Shown here: piece by piece, positions 1 to 12,061 of the stretch
How the letters are laid out: every line of letters begins with the position of its first letter
How positions within the stretch are numbered: the stretch's first letter is position 1
Assembly: GCF_019175385.1 (NCBI RefSeq)
Contig: NC_083339.1
Location: 78,574,307 to 78,638,306, forward strand
Direction: 5' to 3'
Source: Lycium barbarum
Taxonomy: Eukaryota; Streptophyta; Magnoliopsida; Solanales; Solanaceae
DNA length: 64,000 nt
The notes under the pieces: generated by a model
Databases searched by the model: none
What the model saw: the letters and a program-made list of their open reading frames with translations, nothing else
What the model was told of the DNA's origin: nothing
Made by a program: the position numbers and the translations under genes

Positions 1-383
1 TCCGGAGCTACAGCTTTTGGTATTATTCTTTTGTGTACGTACCTATGGGCATGGAGGGGTCCTATCCCGCCTATATGATGTGACATACTCTACTCTTCTT
101 AGAGGCTCGTAGACAATCGTATATGATTAGATGTCCTTATCCTTGTTGGCTCATATTTTGTATATCATTCTGATAGCCTCGTCAGCTTGTGCATATGGAT
201 ATGGGCATTGTTATTGATGATGATATAAATGTGTCATTGCCCAACGAGATTAGCACTATTTATGCATATAAATTATGAGTAAGCTATGTTGCTCACCTAG
301 ATGTGAATATGAGAGTACGATAAGAGGTACCCGGGTGGGTTAGCACCGAGTGCCCGTCATGGCCCTGCGGTTAGGTCGTGACA
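1..383 (+). repeat. TekG: 3' part of a Tekay-type LTR
   Basis: This is the last part of a plus-strand LTR whose start lies outside the window. It ends in GGTCGTGACA, the usual terminus of the Tekay-like LTRs seen elsewhere here (compare 19657 and 27632), and a primer-binding site follows four bases later. It reads on the same strand as the gag start at 593. No coding sequence is expected in it. Confidence 0.8.
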
Positions 384-387
384 AAAG

Positions 388-400
388 TGGTATCAGAGCA
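388..400 (+). other. TekG primer-binding site (initiator tRNA-Met type)
   Basis: TGGTATCAGAGCA is the standard plant retrotransposon primer-binding site complementary to the 3' end of initiator tRNA-Met. It lies four bases after the LTR terminus, as expected for a 5' LTR. Confidence 0.9.
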
Positions 401-1037
401 GTTCTGTCTTAGGGTGTGTCTACGAGCCGTGTCCAGTAGAGTCTTGTTTATGGGTGTGTTGCACGCCACAATTATGAACAGGAGGCTGTAGGCATTTTAG
501 GAATTAATTACCTTCTTTCGTCATAAGGTCGTGCGATAGAGCCATGATATAAGGATTTCCTTTTCCCTAACCGTGTATTATGTATTCCAGAAATGCCTGT
601 AAAGAGAAAAGCTACGGCAGCCCAAGCCAGTCAATCATACACAAATATCAATACATCACAACAATTCAACCACAGACGAACACAACAAATCACCGAATTG
701 CCAAGAATCACGAACACGTTAACTACAACAGAGACAAAAGTACACTATACCCCCACTCGATGTACATACATACTATCTGATGTAATAGCTCAGTAGTCAT
801 GACGTGCAGGGTACCCATGGTGTCCATGTACCACTCGTTCTGGAACACTCCTCTGACCCGAGCACAACCTCCGCTCCGGAACGAACCTCGGACGCGGGAT
901 ATAACAATAAACCTCTCGTTTCCTGAACTATCCTCGGACCACGAGCCCATAATCTAGGCCACATATGTGCCTTGTCATACCTTTTACAGAACAATGTTTC
1001 TTACCTTCCCAATATCCATATTCACCTCATCTTTTCA
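401..1037 (+). pseudogene. TekG leader and gag start, degenerate
   Basis: The leader after the primer-binding site resembles those of TekE and TekA: the strings GTGTCCAGTAGAGTCTTG and CGTGCGATAGAG recur in all three. An acceptor-like TGTATTCCAG ends at 590 and an ATG follows at 593, opening MPVKRKATAAQASQ, the usual basic N-terminus of a Tekay gag. Similarity to gag fades after about 15 codons. Around 880-905 there is a CGGACGCGGGATA string that belongs to the downstream half of the LTRs, so this stretch is rearranged. No functional protein can be made. Confidence 0.6.
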
Positions 1038-2339
1038 TGTCACGACACCCTCGAGAAGACTATATTAACTTCTCATCAAAATACAACCACTGCAGATTGA
1101 ATCACATAGGAATAATGGCATGAAGCCTACACAACATTCAATCACAACACATAGGAGCTCAACTATACAATATCATGTAACGAATACTAGACATGCTTTC
1201 TCCTAATGAAATCACAAACATACATTCAACTAATCAAATTCTAACTTAAGTAAACCGTAACCCACCTCAAAGCAAAGCTGGAACAATGCAAGTCACTCTG
1301 CTACAGCCTTTCCTTTACTCAAAGCCTCAGAACGCTCAAAGTCTAGAAATAGAAGGCTCAATGAGTCATAATACTCAAATCACAAGTTCCAACAAAAGAA
1401 TACCCTTCCCTCACCCCATTCTAAGGGGTGGATGATTTTTTAGGTGATAAACAACCTATCCAGACACTTAGTAATCATTAATCATCAATTTATAACAACA
1501 TTCTATCAATATTCCCATTACAAGTAGTTTTCCATGGCAAAGACACCATTTTTATAGAACCCTAGGTCTCCAATCACTTAATTTATGGCTCTAAATGTTC
1601 AATTTCTGACAAATACCAACTAACCAACGCATTTAGATGATAACTAAGCAACAATAACCATAACCCATCAAGTTTAGAAGGTTCATTGATATTCTAGTGT
1701 TTCTATTTCAATTTCACCATTAAAGACCCATGGGGATGATTACAATAATGAAAGAAAAGGAATGATATAATGAAACCAATGGAACTTACCTCACAAAATT
1801 GTCTTGCCCTAGCTTGAAAATTCTCTCTAAGTGTTTGTTGGGAAGTGTGTTGGGGTGTTATGAATGATAAAATAAAACTAAAGCATTTAAAACCCGGCTA
1901 CTGCCTCCCGTCGACCACTGCGACGGTCGCTACACCGTTGCAGCAGTCCCGCTATAGCGGTCAAGTGACCGCTATAGCAGTCCCCAACTTTCCCGCCTGA
2001 CCGCTATGGCGGTCGGTTCACCGCCATAGCGGTACCGCCATAGCGGTCCACCTTCCGCCACAGTGGCCACCAACGAAATGGTTGGCCGCTTGCAGCAGTA
2101 ATCCCACCGCTATAGCGGTACCACCACAGCGGTAATCCCACTGCTGCAGCGGTCCATTTTGGGCAGTGAGGTCGGTTTTCTATCTATTTTTTCCCCTTAT
2201 CACCCCACATTTCATCCAAGGCCTCAAAACACAATACCAAACATGCACGCATACAAAAAGATGCCCTACGAATCCACCCGCAGCCTTAGAATTCCCAATG
2301 GAGTCCTAAATTCCCATAACGACCGGAAGGTTCATTACA
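1038..2339 (-). mobile_element. soloK: solitary LTR, minus orientation
   Basis: Read on the minus strand, this stretch begins TGTAATGAACC at 2339 and ends CGTGACA at 1038, the standard ends of a Tekay-type LTR. It contains, in order, a palindrome cluster (1906-2165), an AT-rich TATA-like stretch near 1885, and a donor-like GAGGTAAGTT at about 1784-1793. No primer-binding site or polypurine tract adjoins it. I could not find a matching five-base target duplication (TTTCA on the left, TCTGT on the right), so the ends may be altered. Confidence 0.55.
1906..2165. repeat. CCGCTATAGCGGT-type palindrome cluster
   Basis: At least seven near-copies of the dyad CCGCTATAGCGG lie in about 250 bases, with variants CCGCTATGGCGG, CCGCCATAGCGG and CTGCTGCAGCGG. 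Several variants change both arms and stay palindromic. On the soloK (minus) reading the cluster is just upstream of the TATA-like region. Confidence 0.85.
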
Positions 2340-2394
2340 TCTGTGTTTTCCAAACATTCTTTCAAACGTTCCTCTTCTAGGGTATCGTGATGAA

Positions 2395-2805
2395 GTATGG
2401 GCCGTGAGACGGATGCACGGGCCAAGTGTCCCTATAACCACTCATAATACTCTGGGTCATACCCTACTTCGAACTTGTCTAGAGCTAAAGTATCTGGACC
2501 CCAACTCACATGACTATTCCACTCCCTAAGGATTGTACCAGTATTCTTAATTTTCTATTTGGTATGCTCGATAATAAATTGTTTGGGGTTCCCTATTTGG
2601 GGTATCACTCGCCTTCTACCAAATTGCCTTAAAACTTGAGATGGATAATAAGGATGGATTCCTCGAACCGCGACTAATGGAACAAATGGGAAACTTTTGT
2701 CCCGAACCACTATGCTCTTAGAAATGAAGTCAGGGAACATCCACTGGATCCTATCTTCAGTCAACTCTACGAAGAAGCAGGCGCACGCCCCTTTGGACAT
2801 GCAAC
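2395..2805 (-). pseudogene. Plant-mobile-domain-like protein fragment
   Basis: The open part (2555-2800, minus) encodes 81 residues including VAVRGIHPYYPSQVLRQFG and then VIPQIGN. After a frame break the minus strand continues with WGPDTLALDKFEVGYDPEYY. The order 'LRQFG...IP', then 'W...D', then 'Y..W' resembles the C-terminal part of the plant mobile domain of MAIN-like and transposon-derived proteins. That domain occurs in MULE or retrotransposon proteins and in some domesticated genes. No catalytic residues can be identified. It is short and frameshifted, so I treat it as a transposon remnant. The family assignment is from memory and uncertain. Confidence 0.45.
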
Positions 2806-5653
2806 CAAGGTTCGGACAGTAATTTGTGAGGCAGTCTATCCTGTTGTTGTTGCTTAACTACTAGACTCCCTCGGCCATGCCGTTGTGTTTGATAATCCAC
2901 CATCGAGTTAGGTTAGGGTTTCTCAGATTTTTATAGAACCTCCAATTCACACTTTGAAGGGACCGAATATTTTTTGGATATTCACCAAAAAAAATTAGGG
3001 TTTCTAGCAGTTTTTCTTAAGACCTTTAATTTTTTGATTAATTTAAAGTTTTAAAGGTTTTTCTTTTCTTTTGTGTGTTGCTGAGTTGGGATTTAAGGAG
3101 AAAAAGGGTCTCCAAGATCAAGATTGTGCTCAAAAAGGTAATTCATTTTTCTTTAGTTGTTTTTCAGTATTTATTTTAGTATCTTATGCTATTTATGTGG
3201 TTAGTTGTCATTACGTTCAGTTGATTAGTTTATTTGCCTTGTTATCCTGTTTAGTTTTGATTATGTAAGTTGTTAGTATAATTATGGTGTTTTAGGTTTA
3301 AATTAGGTATATATATATGCTAAGGGTTGATCCTTCTTAATCATGTTTTCTCATTTGATAAGCCTAGTTATGTCTAAAAGCATTCAATCCCTGCTTATAT
3401 TCCATTTGTTAGCTAAGATCCTTTTGGTCAATGCTCAGTATGTGGAGTAGTCAGCTTAGCTATGCTTATTTTGCCTTTTGTTAGCATAAATTCTGTGCAG
3501 TTGCATCTTCTACTATGTGCTAGATGACTCAATCCTTGTTATGTTGCGAATGTGGTACTTGCAGTATTATCTTTCCTATTAGACTCCATGTGTGCTTTAA
3601 ATCCACTAGTATTAACTGTTACTGTTGCTTAATGATTAATATTAGTATATACATGTTTATTAACTTATATAGATTGGATTTATGAGTCATCATATGTCTA
3701 GTTTAAGGTTTGCTTTGCTAAAAGGTCAGTTGATTTGATAAATTTGCTATGCCTCTGCTTAATGTGAGTTTTAAAACTAGAAGATCTGCTAACTAGTAAT
3801 GATATGATCCTGTATGCTTAAGAAATGGGTTTAAAAATGAAGAGTTGAGCCACCTAGATTGGGAATGGTATCTCGTTAAGTGCCCCTCATGAGTATTTAA
3901 TAAAGAAACTTAGGTTCAGGATAATGAACACATTTTAAGCTTAATATTTGGAAGTGTTAAGTGAAGAGTTTGATGGTTATATGCGAGCTATGCTAAATAT
4001 GGTATAACAATGCAGTCCCCATACTTAAAACATGTTGTCTCATCCCCGTGTCTGTAAGTATGCCACTTACCTACATGAATGTCTAAAAATGAAATGGTAA
4101 TGCTTTGTATGAATTTGTGTTGAAGTCTAAAACAGCCCTGATGCCCTCAATAAACTTGGTCATTTTCTTCTGTGAATGAGTCACATGAGGATCACTATTT
4201 TCCTTTACTGGTTACCTAAATATAAGTCAATTTGAGCCTTAGGCTTGTTAGTTTTGTCACCATAGGCCTCATGTAGAGTCTTTGAAATTGAGTTAATTGC
4301 ATGACCATTAATTGTATGCTCTCATATTGCCTTCTACTGAACCTAAACCTGTTATCTACCTATGTATATGACTGTTATCTTTAAGGTGTCTCATGACCAT
4401 ACCAAATGCATGTTTGTTTTCCAGATTCTTGACCAAACCTAAACTTTGGCATTTGCTAGTTTATTACTTGAAATCATGCCTCTGTGCCCTCTTATGACCA
4501 TGTAGGAATGGATCACCTAATAGACATGCTTATATGTAGGAAAAGATTGAAAAACGTTTCTTATACTTGCCTGTCTGCTTGTCAATTAGCTCTGTCAAAC
4601 ACTTCTGCTTATAGTTGTTTGGTTTATACAATATTGTACCTCTCTCTGTTTTCTTTGTAATTTATTGAGCTTGGTTGGGTTGGTTTCCTGTCTCACATGA
4701 ATAACTTAGATACTTTGTCTGTATAGTTATGTTAAGTTACATTTTTGTGTCACTACATCTTGTCAATACCTCAATCTTGAACATTGTTGTGTATCATCTT
4801 GTATTCTGTCTTTAAAGTACCCTTGTGTCTTCCCTGAATATGCATGCTTGATGCTTAGCTAAAACTAGGTTTTTTTTTTTTTCTTCTTTTCTGTGGAGTC
4901 TAGATGGTTGTTATGTTTGAGTATAAGTTGTGCCTATGGGAAATATACCAAGGTATACTAGGTATATACAAAAGCTCTATATGCTTATGGCATATATGAA
5001 CTTGTATATCCAGTATGCATGTGGTATATCCTTTGTTATAGTCAGAACTGGGCCTACATGTTCAAAAGGTTTGATGTGGATTCATCTCTTTGTGCCATTT
5101 TTTATTGGGCCTCTTTTCTCTTTTGTTGTTACTGGTTTGTACTAGGGCTTCCTGCCACCACTGTTTCTCTTAAACTTGGCCTTATTTGATTTTATGTCTT
5201 CATAACTTGTATTGGACCTTCTGTGCCACATAAATTGAATTGATTGAGTACAAATTAATATATATCTACTTGTAAATATGTGTAGCTTAGTTTAAACATG
5301 TGTTTAAGTTGAAGAGTCTCTCTAACCATCATTTTTTCTTCTTCCTTTCTCCCGTTATGTGAAACCCTGTGGGCCACTACCTTCTGCTTGAAACTAATTG
5401 GGCCTGAGGCCCAGTTCTTATTTATTCAATCAAGTTCGATGGAAAATAAGGGAAGAACATATATTGAAGGCCCACCTATGGGTCAAAATAGGCAACTGGT
5501 GGGCTTAGGTGGGCCCAATAGCCTAAACTCTACTCCTTTTATTTTAGGGAAAAGGACATAAAGGGTCATCCAGCCCAAACTATTCCCACCGGATGGCCCA
5601 TGTTCTCCAAACCCAAAGTGTAGCCAGCACGACCTAAAGTCGTCACTAAAATC
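2806..5653. other. Unassigned T-rich non-coding DNA
   Basis: No credible gene is visible; the longest open frames are about 70 codons with no recognisable domain. The plus strand is T-rich and carries several GGCCCA/TGGGCC strings near 5400-5600. The same kind of string (GGGCCTTCAGCCC) and GGCAAA/TAGGC motifs recur after the CACTA-like element, at 7320-7700. The two flanks are probably one long LTR-like unit interrupted by that element, ending in the Ogre-type terminus at 8400-8640. This is inference from texture and context. Confidence 0.35.
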
Positions 5654-7285
5654 CACTACAAAAAAAAGGACTATTTGTGGCGGCTTTAGTCGCCACTAAA
5701 GCTTAGTTTTTTTTTTTGATAAAAGCCACTGAAGATCAACTATGTATAGAAAATGTATCATACGTATAAAAAATGTATCACTGTTGTATAGAATATGTAT
5801 CCCTACTATATATGTATAAAAAATGTATCATAGGTTTTTATAATTGTTGTGTAATTTGTGTATAATAAATGTATGATCAACGTATACTCACTAATCATAC
5901 ATATATTATGCATTAGTATGTACATTATACATTGATTATACACTAATGATTCACATATAATACATATTCCATGCATAATATGTATCATCAACGTATACTC
6001 ACTAATCATACATTAGTATGTACATTATACATTGATTGTACACTAATGATTCATATATATATCGAAAATGTATATCTATAGAAAATGTATCATAGGTTTA
6101 TGTCATACATTAGTTATACATTGATTATACACTAATGATTCACATATTATATATATATTCCATACATAAGTATAGAAAATGTATCATTGTTGTATAATTT
6201 ATGTATAAACTGTATCATTCTTGTATAGAAAGTGTATCATACGTCTAGACAATGTATCATACATATACAATATATAAACTGTATCATTCTTGTATAGAAA
6301 GTGTATATAAACTGTATCATTCTTGTATAGAAAGAGTATATATAATTCCAGTATATGTATATAAACTGTATCATTCGTGTATAGAAAGTGTATGTAAGTT
6401 GTATCATTCTTGTATAGAAAGTGTATATATAATTCCAGCATATGTATATAAACTGTATCATTCTTGTATAGAAAGTGTATATAAACTGTATCATTCTTGT
6501 ATAGAAAGTGTATATAAACTGTATCATTCTTGTATAGAAAGTGTATATAAACTGTATCATTCTTGTATAGAAAGTGTATATATAATTCCAGCATATGCAT
6601 ATAAACTGTAGCATTCTTGTATAGAAAGTGTATCATACATATAAAAAATATACCATGCATATACGTATAGAAACCGTATCATTGTTTTATAGAATATGTA
6701 TCACTATTGTATATGTATAGAAAATGTATCATACGTATAGAAACTGTATCATTATTGTATAATATGTGTATAATAAATGTATAATTAACGTATAATTTAT
6801 GTCTAATAAATGTATAATTAATGTATAATTTATGTTTAATAAATGTATAATTAATTTATACTTACTAATTTTATTAGTTTGTAGTTGATATATTTTAGTT
6901 TGTTAAGTTTTCGATGATGGTTACTTTAGCTTATTTATTTAGTTCTTCTTTTTTAATCCCTAGTAGAAAATTAAAAAAAAAAATGGAAGTTTGCAGCGAA
7001 CCTTTAGTGGCGACTTTCTTTAAAAGTCACCACAAAAGAGTTTTGAGATATTTCTTGAAGGCTCAATCAACGTATAAATATACACATATTATACATGTTT
7101 TGAAATATTTTTTAAAAGTTCAATCACTGTATAAGTATAGACATATTATACATGTTTTGAAACATTTGTTGAAGGCTCAATATGAATTTTATCCTTTAGT
7201 GGAGACTTTTTCAATTGCCACTAAAAAAAAATTGATCTTTAGTGGCGACGAAAGTGGCCACAAATAGTCCTTTTTCTTTGCAGTG
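5654..7285. mobile_element. Non-autonomous CACTA-like element (about 1.6 kb)
   Basis: The left end reads CACTACAAAAAAAAGGACTA. The right end, on the minus strand, reads CACTGCAAAGAAAAAGGACT. Both continue into TTTGTGGC and copies of the subterminal motif TTTAGTGGCGAC (near 5680-5700, 7002-7014 and 7238-7250). CACTA termini with short subterminal repeats are typical of the EnSpm/CACTA superfamily. No transposase is encoded; the interior is mostly AT-rich tandem repeat. The expected three-base target duplication is not evident (ATC left, GAC right), so the exact ends or superfamily could be wrong. Confidence 0.7.
5720..6860. repeat. TGTAT-rich minisatellite inside the CACTA-like element
   Basis: The core (about 6264-6632) is built from a 33-base unit containing ACTGTATCATTCTTGTATAG and AAAGTGTAT, repeated about eight to ten times and interspersed with a 'TATAATTCCAGCATATG' variant. 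Looser copies of GTATAGAAAATGTATCAT extend on both sides. Because 33 is divisible by three, long open frames appear on both strands (125-153 codons); these are repeats rather than proteins. Confidence 0.9.
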
Positions 7286-8399
7286 GACTTTTAGTAAGTC
7301 ATTTTTGTTTAAAGCCGTTTGGGCTACTGGGCCGGCCGGCGCTTGGGAATAGTTTGGGTTGGCCGGCCCAAATGTGGGATTACTTTGGCCTGTTGGCCAG
7401 TTTATGTCCTTTTCCCTTTATTTTATCTTTGTATAAATGTATTTGTAAAGACATATGTGAATATTGAAACCCTATGGATGTCAAAACTTAGGCAAACATT
7501 TAGTATTATTAGAAAGTCGCCTAAGTATTTTAAAATCTCGCCTAATCTAACATTTGCATGAAATTGGTATTGATTAGTTTTTTGCTTAAAATTTGAAATC
7601 GATTTAAATATGGCTAAGGCTAAATAACTTTTTTTTAAAAATAGGAATTAAACAGTATTTTGGGCCTTCAGCCCTTGGAGAAACCTGAAATAATAAAAGA
7701 ACAATTTTTGGGCCTTGAGCTCGTTTTGGAATTTGGTAATAGTTTTCTTCATGAGTTTTGATGAATTGGACCGAATCAGAAAGAATTAAGTGAAATCTAG
7801 GAACTGTTTGGAGTAATTGGAAAAAAATATTCTTTTATAACTGGACTAAATTTGATAAATGTTGGCAACTTAGAATTTTTCAAAAAACCTGAGACGGGTC
7901 GTTTTCGCATGAAACTTATATAATTTTCAGAGAGAAATAATACTTTTGGGGCGAAAATCCCAAATTAAGAAGAACCAAATAAGGGAAATTCTACTTGGAT
8001 CATTTTGAGGAAAGATGGCTTTGGAAAGATGAATATAGTTGACTATGAGCTTTCAATAAATCAATTAGACTTGATGGAAAATTTTCCAATTCCTATTATA
8101 TATATACTTATCAAATATAGGATATATACTCCATATTTATATATATGTATAATAAAACCTATAAGGACTAAACTCATTTTATTAGGGCCAAAATAGTAGT
8201 GAATCTACTTGGGAGAAATCCCGAGTGTGTCTTGGTCCAGTAATAAAGTGAGCTGAACACTTATATGGATTTTGAAACCTAAAACCCCTTTCTTCATAAG
8301 GGGACTTCTTGCCGAAATTTTGAATTTTATGATAAATGAATGACATTTTCTTGCAGAAAATTAAACACTTAAGCAAATAAATACATTAATCACACATTA
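7286..8399. other. Unassigned AT-rich non-coding DNA
   Basis: No gene is supported. It contains a GGCCGGCC palindrome pair near 7331 and 7371, a GGGCCTTCAGCCC inverted repeat near 7660, and short AT-rich open frames without domains. It leads into the Ogre-type LTR terminus at 8400 and is probably part of the same LTR. Confidence 0.35.
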
Positions 8400-8640
8400 A
8401 AGCTCGTAGGTCAATCGTATTCTACGGATCCTTAATACTAGGGTGCTTAAAACCTTCCCTAAGGGATCACCAGAACCCTTACCTGGAACTCTGGTCCAAA
8501 AAGAATTTTTCTTGCTTGATAAACCCTTCTAAACTCGGTTTTCCTAATTTCCTTAATTAATAAGGTAGCGACTCTAAAAATACTAAAATCCAATTAGAGC
8601 ACCAACAACCTCTTAGTAGCATTTATGTACCCGCGTAAAA
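8400..8640 (+). repeat. Ogre/Tat-type LTR terminus, remnant
   Basis: The sequence runs through 'GGTGCTTAAAACCTTCCC', 'AACCCTTACCTGGAA', 'TTTTCCTAATTTCC' and 'AATAAGGTAGCGACTCTAA'. The same landmarks occur in the same order at 34025-34170 and 42380-42520 in the OgrC LTRs. It is therefore a diverged relative of that LTR end. No primer-binding site follows; TekD gag sequence begins almost at once. Confidence 0.6.
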
Positions 8641-8649
8641 GTGAACTGT

Positions 8650-9004
8650 AATAGTACCCACACTGCTGCTCAAGACAATATTGAGGCTAAGAACGGGAAT
8701 GGAAACCAAGCACTAACTCCGGGTCCACCTGCTCCTGCGGACCCTGCTGCAGGCGTGACTGAAATTGGGTCAATGCAGTCTGCAATCCAGATGCTCACCA
8801 CCCTAGTGGCATCTCAGCAACAACGTGGAGTTAGGGATTTGACATTTTGTAGAAGAGGAAGACTTAAGCACTTTCTGGGGCTGAGTCCGCCCAAGTTCTT
8901 TGGTTCACGAGAGGGGGATGATCCTCAGTACTTTATGGATGAAACGTTCAAATTTCTAAGGGAAATGGGTGCTCATAGTTCTGAAGCTGTGGAGTTCGCA
9001 AGAT
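8650..9004 (+). pseudogene. TekD gag, N-terminal part
   Basis: The frame reads about 118 residues, including SMQSAIQMLTTLVASQQQR and LSPPKFFGSREGDDPQYFMD, then FLREMGAHSSEAVEFA. This is the start of the retrotransposon gag domain of Tekay-like chromoviruses, which forms the virus-like particle. Similarity stops at codon 'VEFA', where soloF or associated rearranged sequence begins. The following residues up to 9147 belong to the insertion. The matching downstream half resumes at 10732. Confidence 0.8.
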
Positions 9005-10723
9005 CATATGAAACGACTTATAGAAGTCTGGACATTAGTTATTACAGAGTTCCTGAGAATAGGAGCTTATATATCGGCTGTTATTCAACGTACAGAAAAC
9101 TGAAGAGGGAAGCTCAATCATTTAAGAGCTCTAACATCAAGAAGTGAATAAGAATCACAAATCACACTCAACACTTATGAATAGAATTACCCCAAAGTTC
9201 ACATCATTTATCACTTAGATCTAGGACATGCCAAAAGAAAGAAGGATAGCTTTACATACCTGTTAGCGGCTATTCGTAACCCGTTCGTCTCATCGCTCTT
9301 TTAGCCTATTTAATATAAGAGTAACGTTATCGTTAGTAACTATATTTTCTAGTTCGCAAATCTATAGTCCATTTCTTGTAGAACCTATATTTCAATTTAT
9401 ATATTCTTGTTTAGGGTTTTCCATCAGTTAAGGACTTAACGAAAATCAGGCAGCACTTCCCCTATATATTCGCCTAACCCGAATTTCTAATTGTCCTCCT
9501 GTTATCACAGAAATACCAACAATTACAGCAATAGCAACATTCATATAGAGTCCTTACAATTCAGCCCATAAACAACTCTAACAATCCAATAACCCTTTTT
9601 AATCCTTTTCAACCCACAATTTCGTATAACAACGATTTCATGACATTTCTTACTTCCAATTTCATCCAATCCAATTTTAATCTTTCCATTACAATACTAT
9701 TAACATAATTACATCATCGACCATTATCCATGAACAATACAACTATTTCGATATCATTTTAATACAAGCTCAAAACAGTCCGTCAAAACTACGACATCAA
9801 AATACGATTTCCGATCTTTACTTCGCAAAATTACCAACACACGGAGAGAGCATAGTATTTCCACAAACGAAAACACCCTTATATATATAACTTATATTTC
9901 CAGCTCCTTCAATATAACCAATTACCCTCAAACACAATACAACAATAACGACAACTAATTTACAACATCCCAGCCAACAAAACCATCAACGACAACCATA
10001 CAATCCTTCCCTTTCCAATTTTGCCTAATACAATTTAATATTTCCATTACCACATTATTAACTCTAATTTCATGACAAAAGAAGAATTCTTACCTTAAAT
10101 TTAAGTGGAACAGATCAACAATAATCACTTGCACCAATTGCACCGCTTCTTCCTTCTTGATTTAAATTCTAACTTGCCGCTCCCTTGCACACGTAAATCA
10201 CCTTGGGAAATATATATATATATATTTATTTTTATGGACTGCCATGGCAGCCATAGCTATTCCTCCATACCTTTCTTTCTCTCAATTCATTTGAGAAATG
10301 AAAGTAAAATGCATAAAGTAAAGTGCATGACTTTATTAGTCATCACTAGTGAATCCATATACTATCCATACTTGTTACACGTATTCCCCCACTTGGCATG
10401 CCCATGTTTTGTTATATTTTTGTTTTTAATTTTATTTATTCTTTTTTTTTTGTAGGAATCGGGTGGGGCCCACACTTGAAAGAAAGAAAAATTAAATTAA
10501 TTGATTTAATTAATCACTAATTCTTACTTAATAATCTAATCGCAATTAATTAATCCCCAATCTTCAATAATATTCTTACACTAAATAAAATTTATAAACA
10601 ATTTATGTTTTAATTAAAATTGAAAATTAAAGATTTCTATTTCGTGTCCGAAAATGACTCCGCCTTAAACTTGAGTCGACTTGCTTGTGAATAATTTGAT
10701 GAATAAATATACGGGGTATAACA
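9005..10723 (-). mobile_element. soloF: LTR inserted in TekD gag, minus orientation
   Basis: On the minus strand it begins TGTTATACCCCGTATATTT at 10723, a Tekay-type LTR start. Downstream on that strand it has a long TATATATATA stretch (about 10210-10224) and a donor-like CAGGTATGTAAA at 9253-9263. Gag coding stops at 9004 and resumes at 10732 in the same domain, so the stretch is an insertion. The left end is unclear: no CGTGACA terminus or matching target duplication is visible, so it is truncated or rearranged there. No coding sequence inside. Confidence 0.6.
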
Positions 10724-10731
10724 GTACTAAT

Positions 10732-11370
10732 TGAAAGATGTTGCTCATGTTTGGTTCGAGTTGCGAGAGGCTGAGCGGGGTAATGATGCTCCAGCTCCTA
10801 CTTAGGCTGAATTCAAAAAGTCATTTATGGAGAGGTGTTTGTCCGATGAGGAGCGGTTTTCTATGACTACTAAGTTCGAGAAGATTGAGCAGGGCACTGT
10901 GGCTATTCGTGAGTATAGCTTGAAGTTTACCCATCTAGCGAGGTATGCAATGTATATAATTCCGACGGAAAAGCATAAGTGATTCGATTTGTGCGTGGGT
11001 TAGTACCACGTATCAAGTTTGCATGTGTTGCTGCTACTATATCTCCTACTTGTACATTTTTATCTTTGGTTGGGTTCGTTGAACAACAGAAGAATTGGAA
11101 GGGTGAAGAGAGGTTAGAAAGGGAACAAAGTAAGAGGGCCTGATCTGCGGGTCGTTTCAGTGGTTCACAAAATGGAGGGCAAAGAAAAGGGTATTTTGCA
11201 CCTACTATTCTAATGCTAGTGCTCCATCTAGTGGACAAGGTCAGAGGAACAACAACCAGAACAGGTATTCGCAAAATGGTAATAGACACTCGTCTGGATG
11301 AGAAGCTCGTGTTTGTCATCATTGTGGTACAAGGGGTCATTTTAAGAGGGAGTGTAGGAAGTGGCTACGT
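10732..11370 (+). pseudogene. TekD gag, C-terminal part with zinc knuckle
   Basis: After the soloF gap the frame resumes with LKDVAHVWFELREAERGN and runs through EFKKSFMERCLSDEERF and IREYSLKFTHLARYA, the middle of the gag domain. It contains several stops (TAG near 10802, TGA near 10980) and frameshifts. At 11314-11355 an intact CX2CX4HX4C zinc knuckle reads CHHCGTRGHFKREC; in living elements this binds the genomic RNA for packaging. The piece is non-functional as it stands. Confidence 0.8.
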
Positions 11371-11373
11371 GAA

Positions 11374-12015
11374 ATGGCTAAGTCTTATGGCCAGAAAAAT
11401 AATTCGTCTGCACCTGCTACTACTAGGAATCTGTCCGCGGGTAATACTAACAATGCTCCTAATGCTCGTGGTAATGGGACTGGTAAAGCGGTTGCCAACA
11501 TTTCTAATAGGGGACAAGCCCGACTTTATGGTTTGACTCGTAGGGAGGCAGCTGAAGCCTCAGATGTTGTGTTCACAGGTATTCTCACTATTTTCTATTT
11601 TGATGCGTATTCGTTGATTGATCTGGGTTCAAATCTCTCTTATGTGACACTATATTTTGCCCTTGATTTTGGGGTGGAGCCCGAACTATTGTTAGAACCC
11701 TTCTCTATGGATACTCCTGCTGGTGTTCCTGTTATTTCTTCTAGAGTTTATAGAAACTGTGTAGTTGTAATTAAAGGTCGTAAGACTATAGCTGACTTGT
11801 TTGAATAAGAGATTGTAGATTTTGATGTGATTAGGGGGATGGATTGGCTGTCTGCGTGCTATGCGAATGTGGATTGCTGGCATAAATTAGTTCATTTTGA
11901 ATTCCCTAATGAACCAGTTATTGTGTGGAAAGGTAAAATTGCTAAGCCTCAAGGTAGGTTTATTTCTTATCTTAAGGCTTATAAAATGATCTCGAAAGGT
12001 GTATTTATCATCTAG
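11374..12015 (+). pseudogene. TekD protease region
   Basis: The reading includes QARLYGLTRREAAEASDVV and then SLIDLGSNLSYVT, where the aspartic-protease active site normally reads D-S/P-G-S/T. Here it reads D-L-G-S, so the catalytic Asp survives with an altered neighbour. The flap/C-terminal part VIRGMDWLSACYANVDC follows. A TAA at about 11806 splits the frame. Downstream, GRFISYLKAYKMISKGV leads into the reverse transcriptase. Confidence 0.75.
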
Positions 12016-12061
12016 TTGTTGTCAACGACACTCAAGCCTTAGTACTCGAATTTGAGTTCGT

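Noticed and set aside
1033..2344. Target-site duplication for soloK
   Set aside because: TTTCA and TCTGT do not match; boundaries kept only on LTR-end sequence.
6199..6660. Long open frames on both strands (up to 153 codons)
   Set aside because: They result from a 33-base tandem repeat, a multiple of three, with no stop in the unit; low-complexity Tyr/Ile/His-rich translations with no domain.
10105..10455. 116-codon plus-strand open frame
   Set aside because: Lies antisense within the minus-oriented soloF LTR and contains low-complexity AT-rich sequence.
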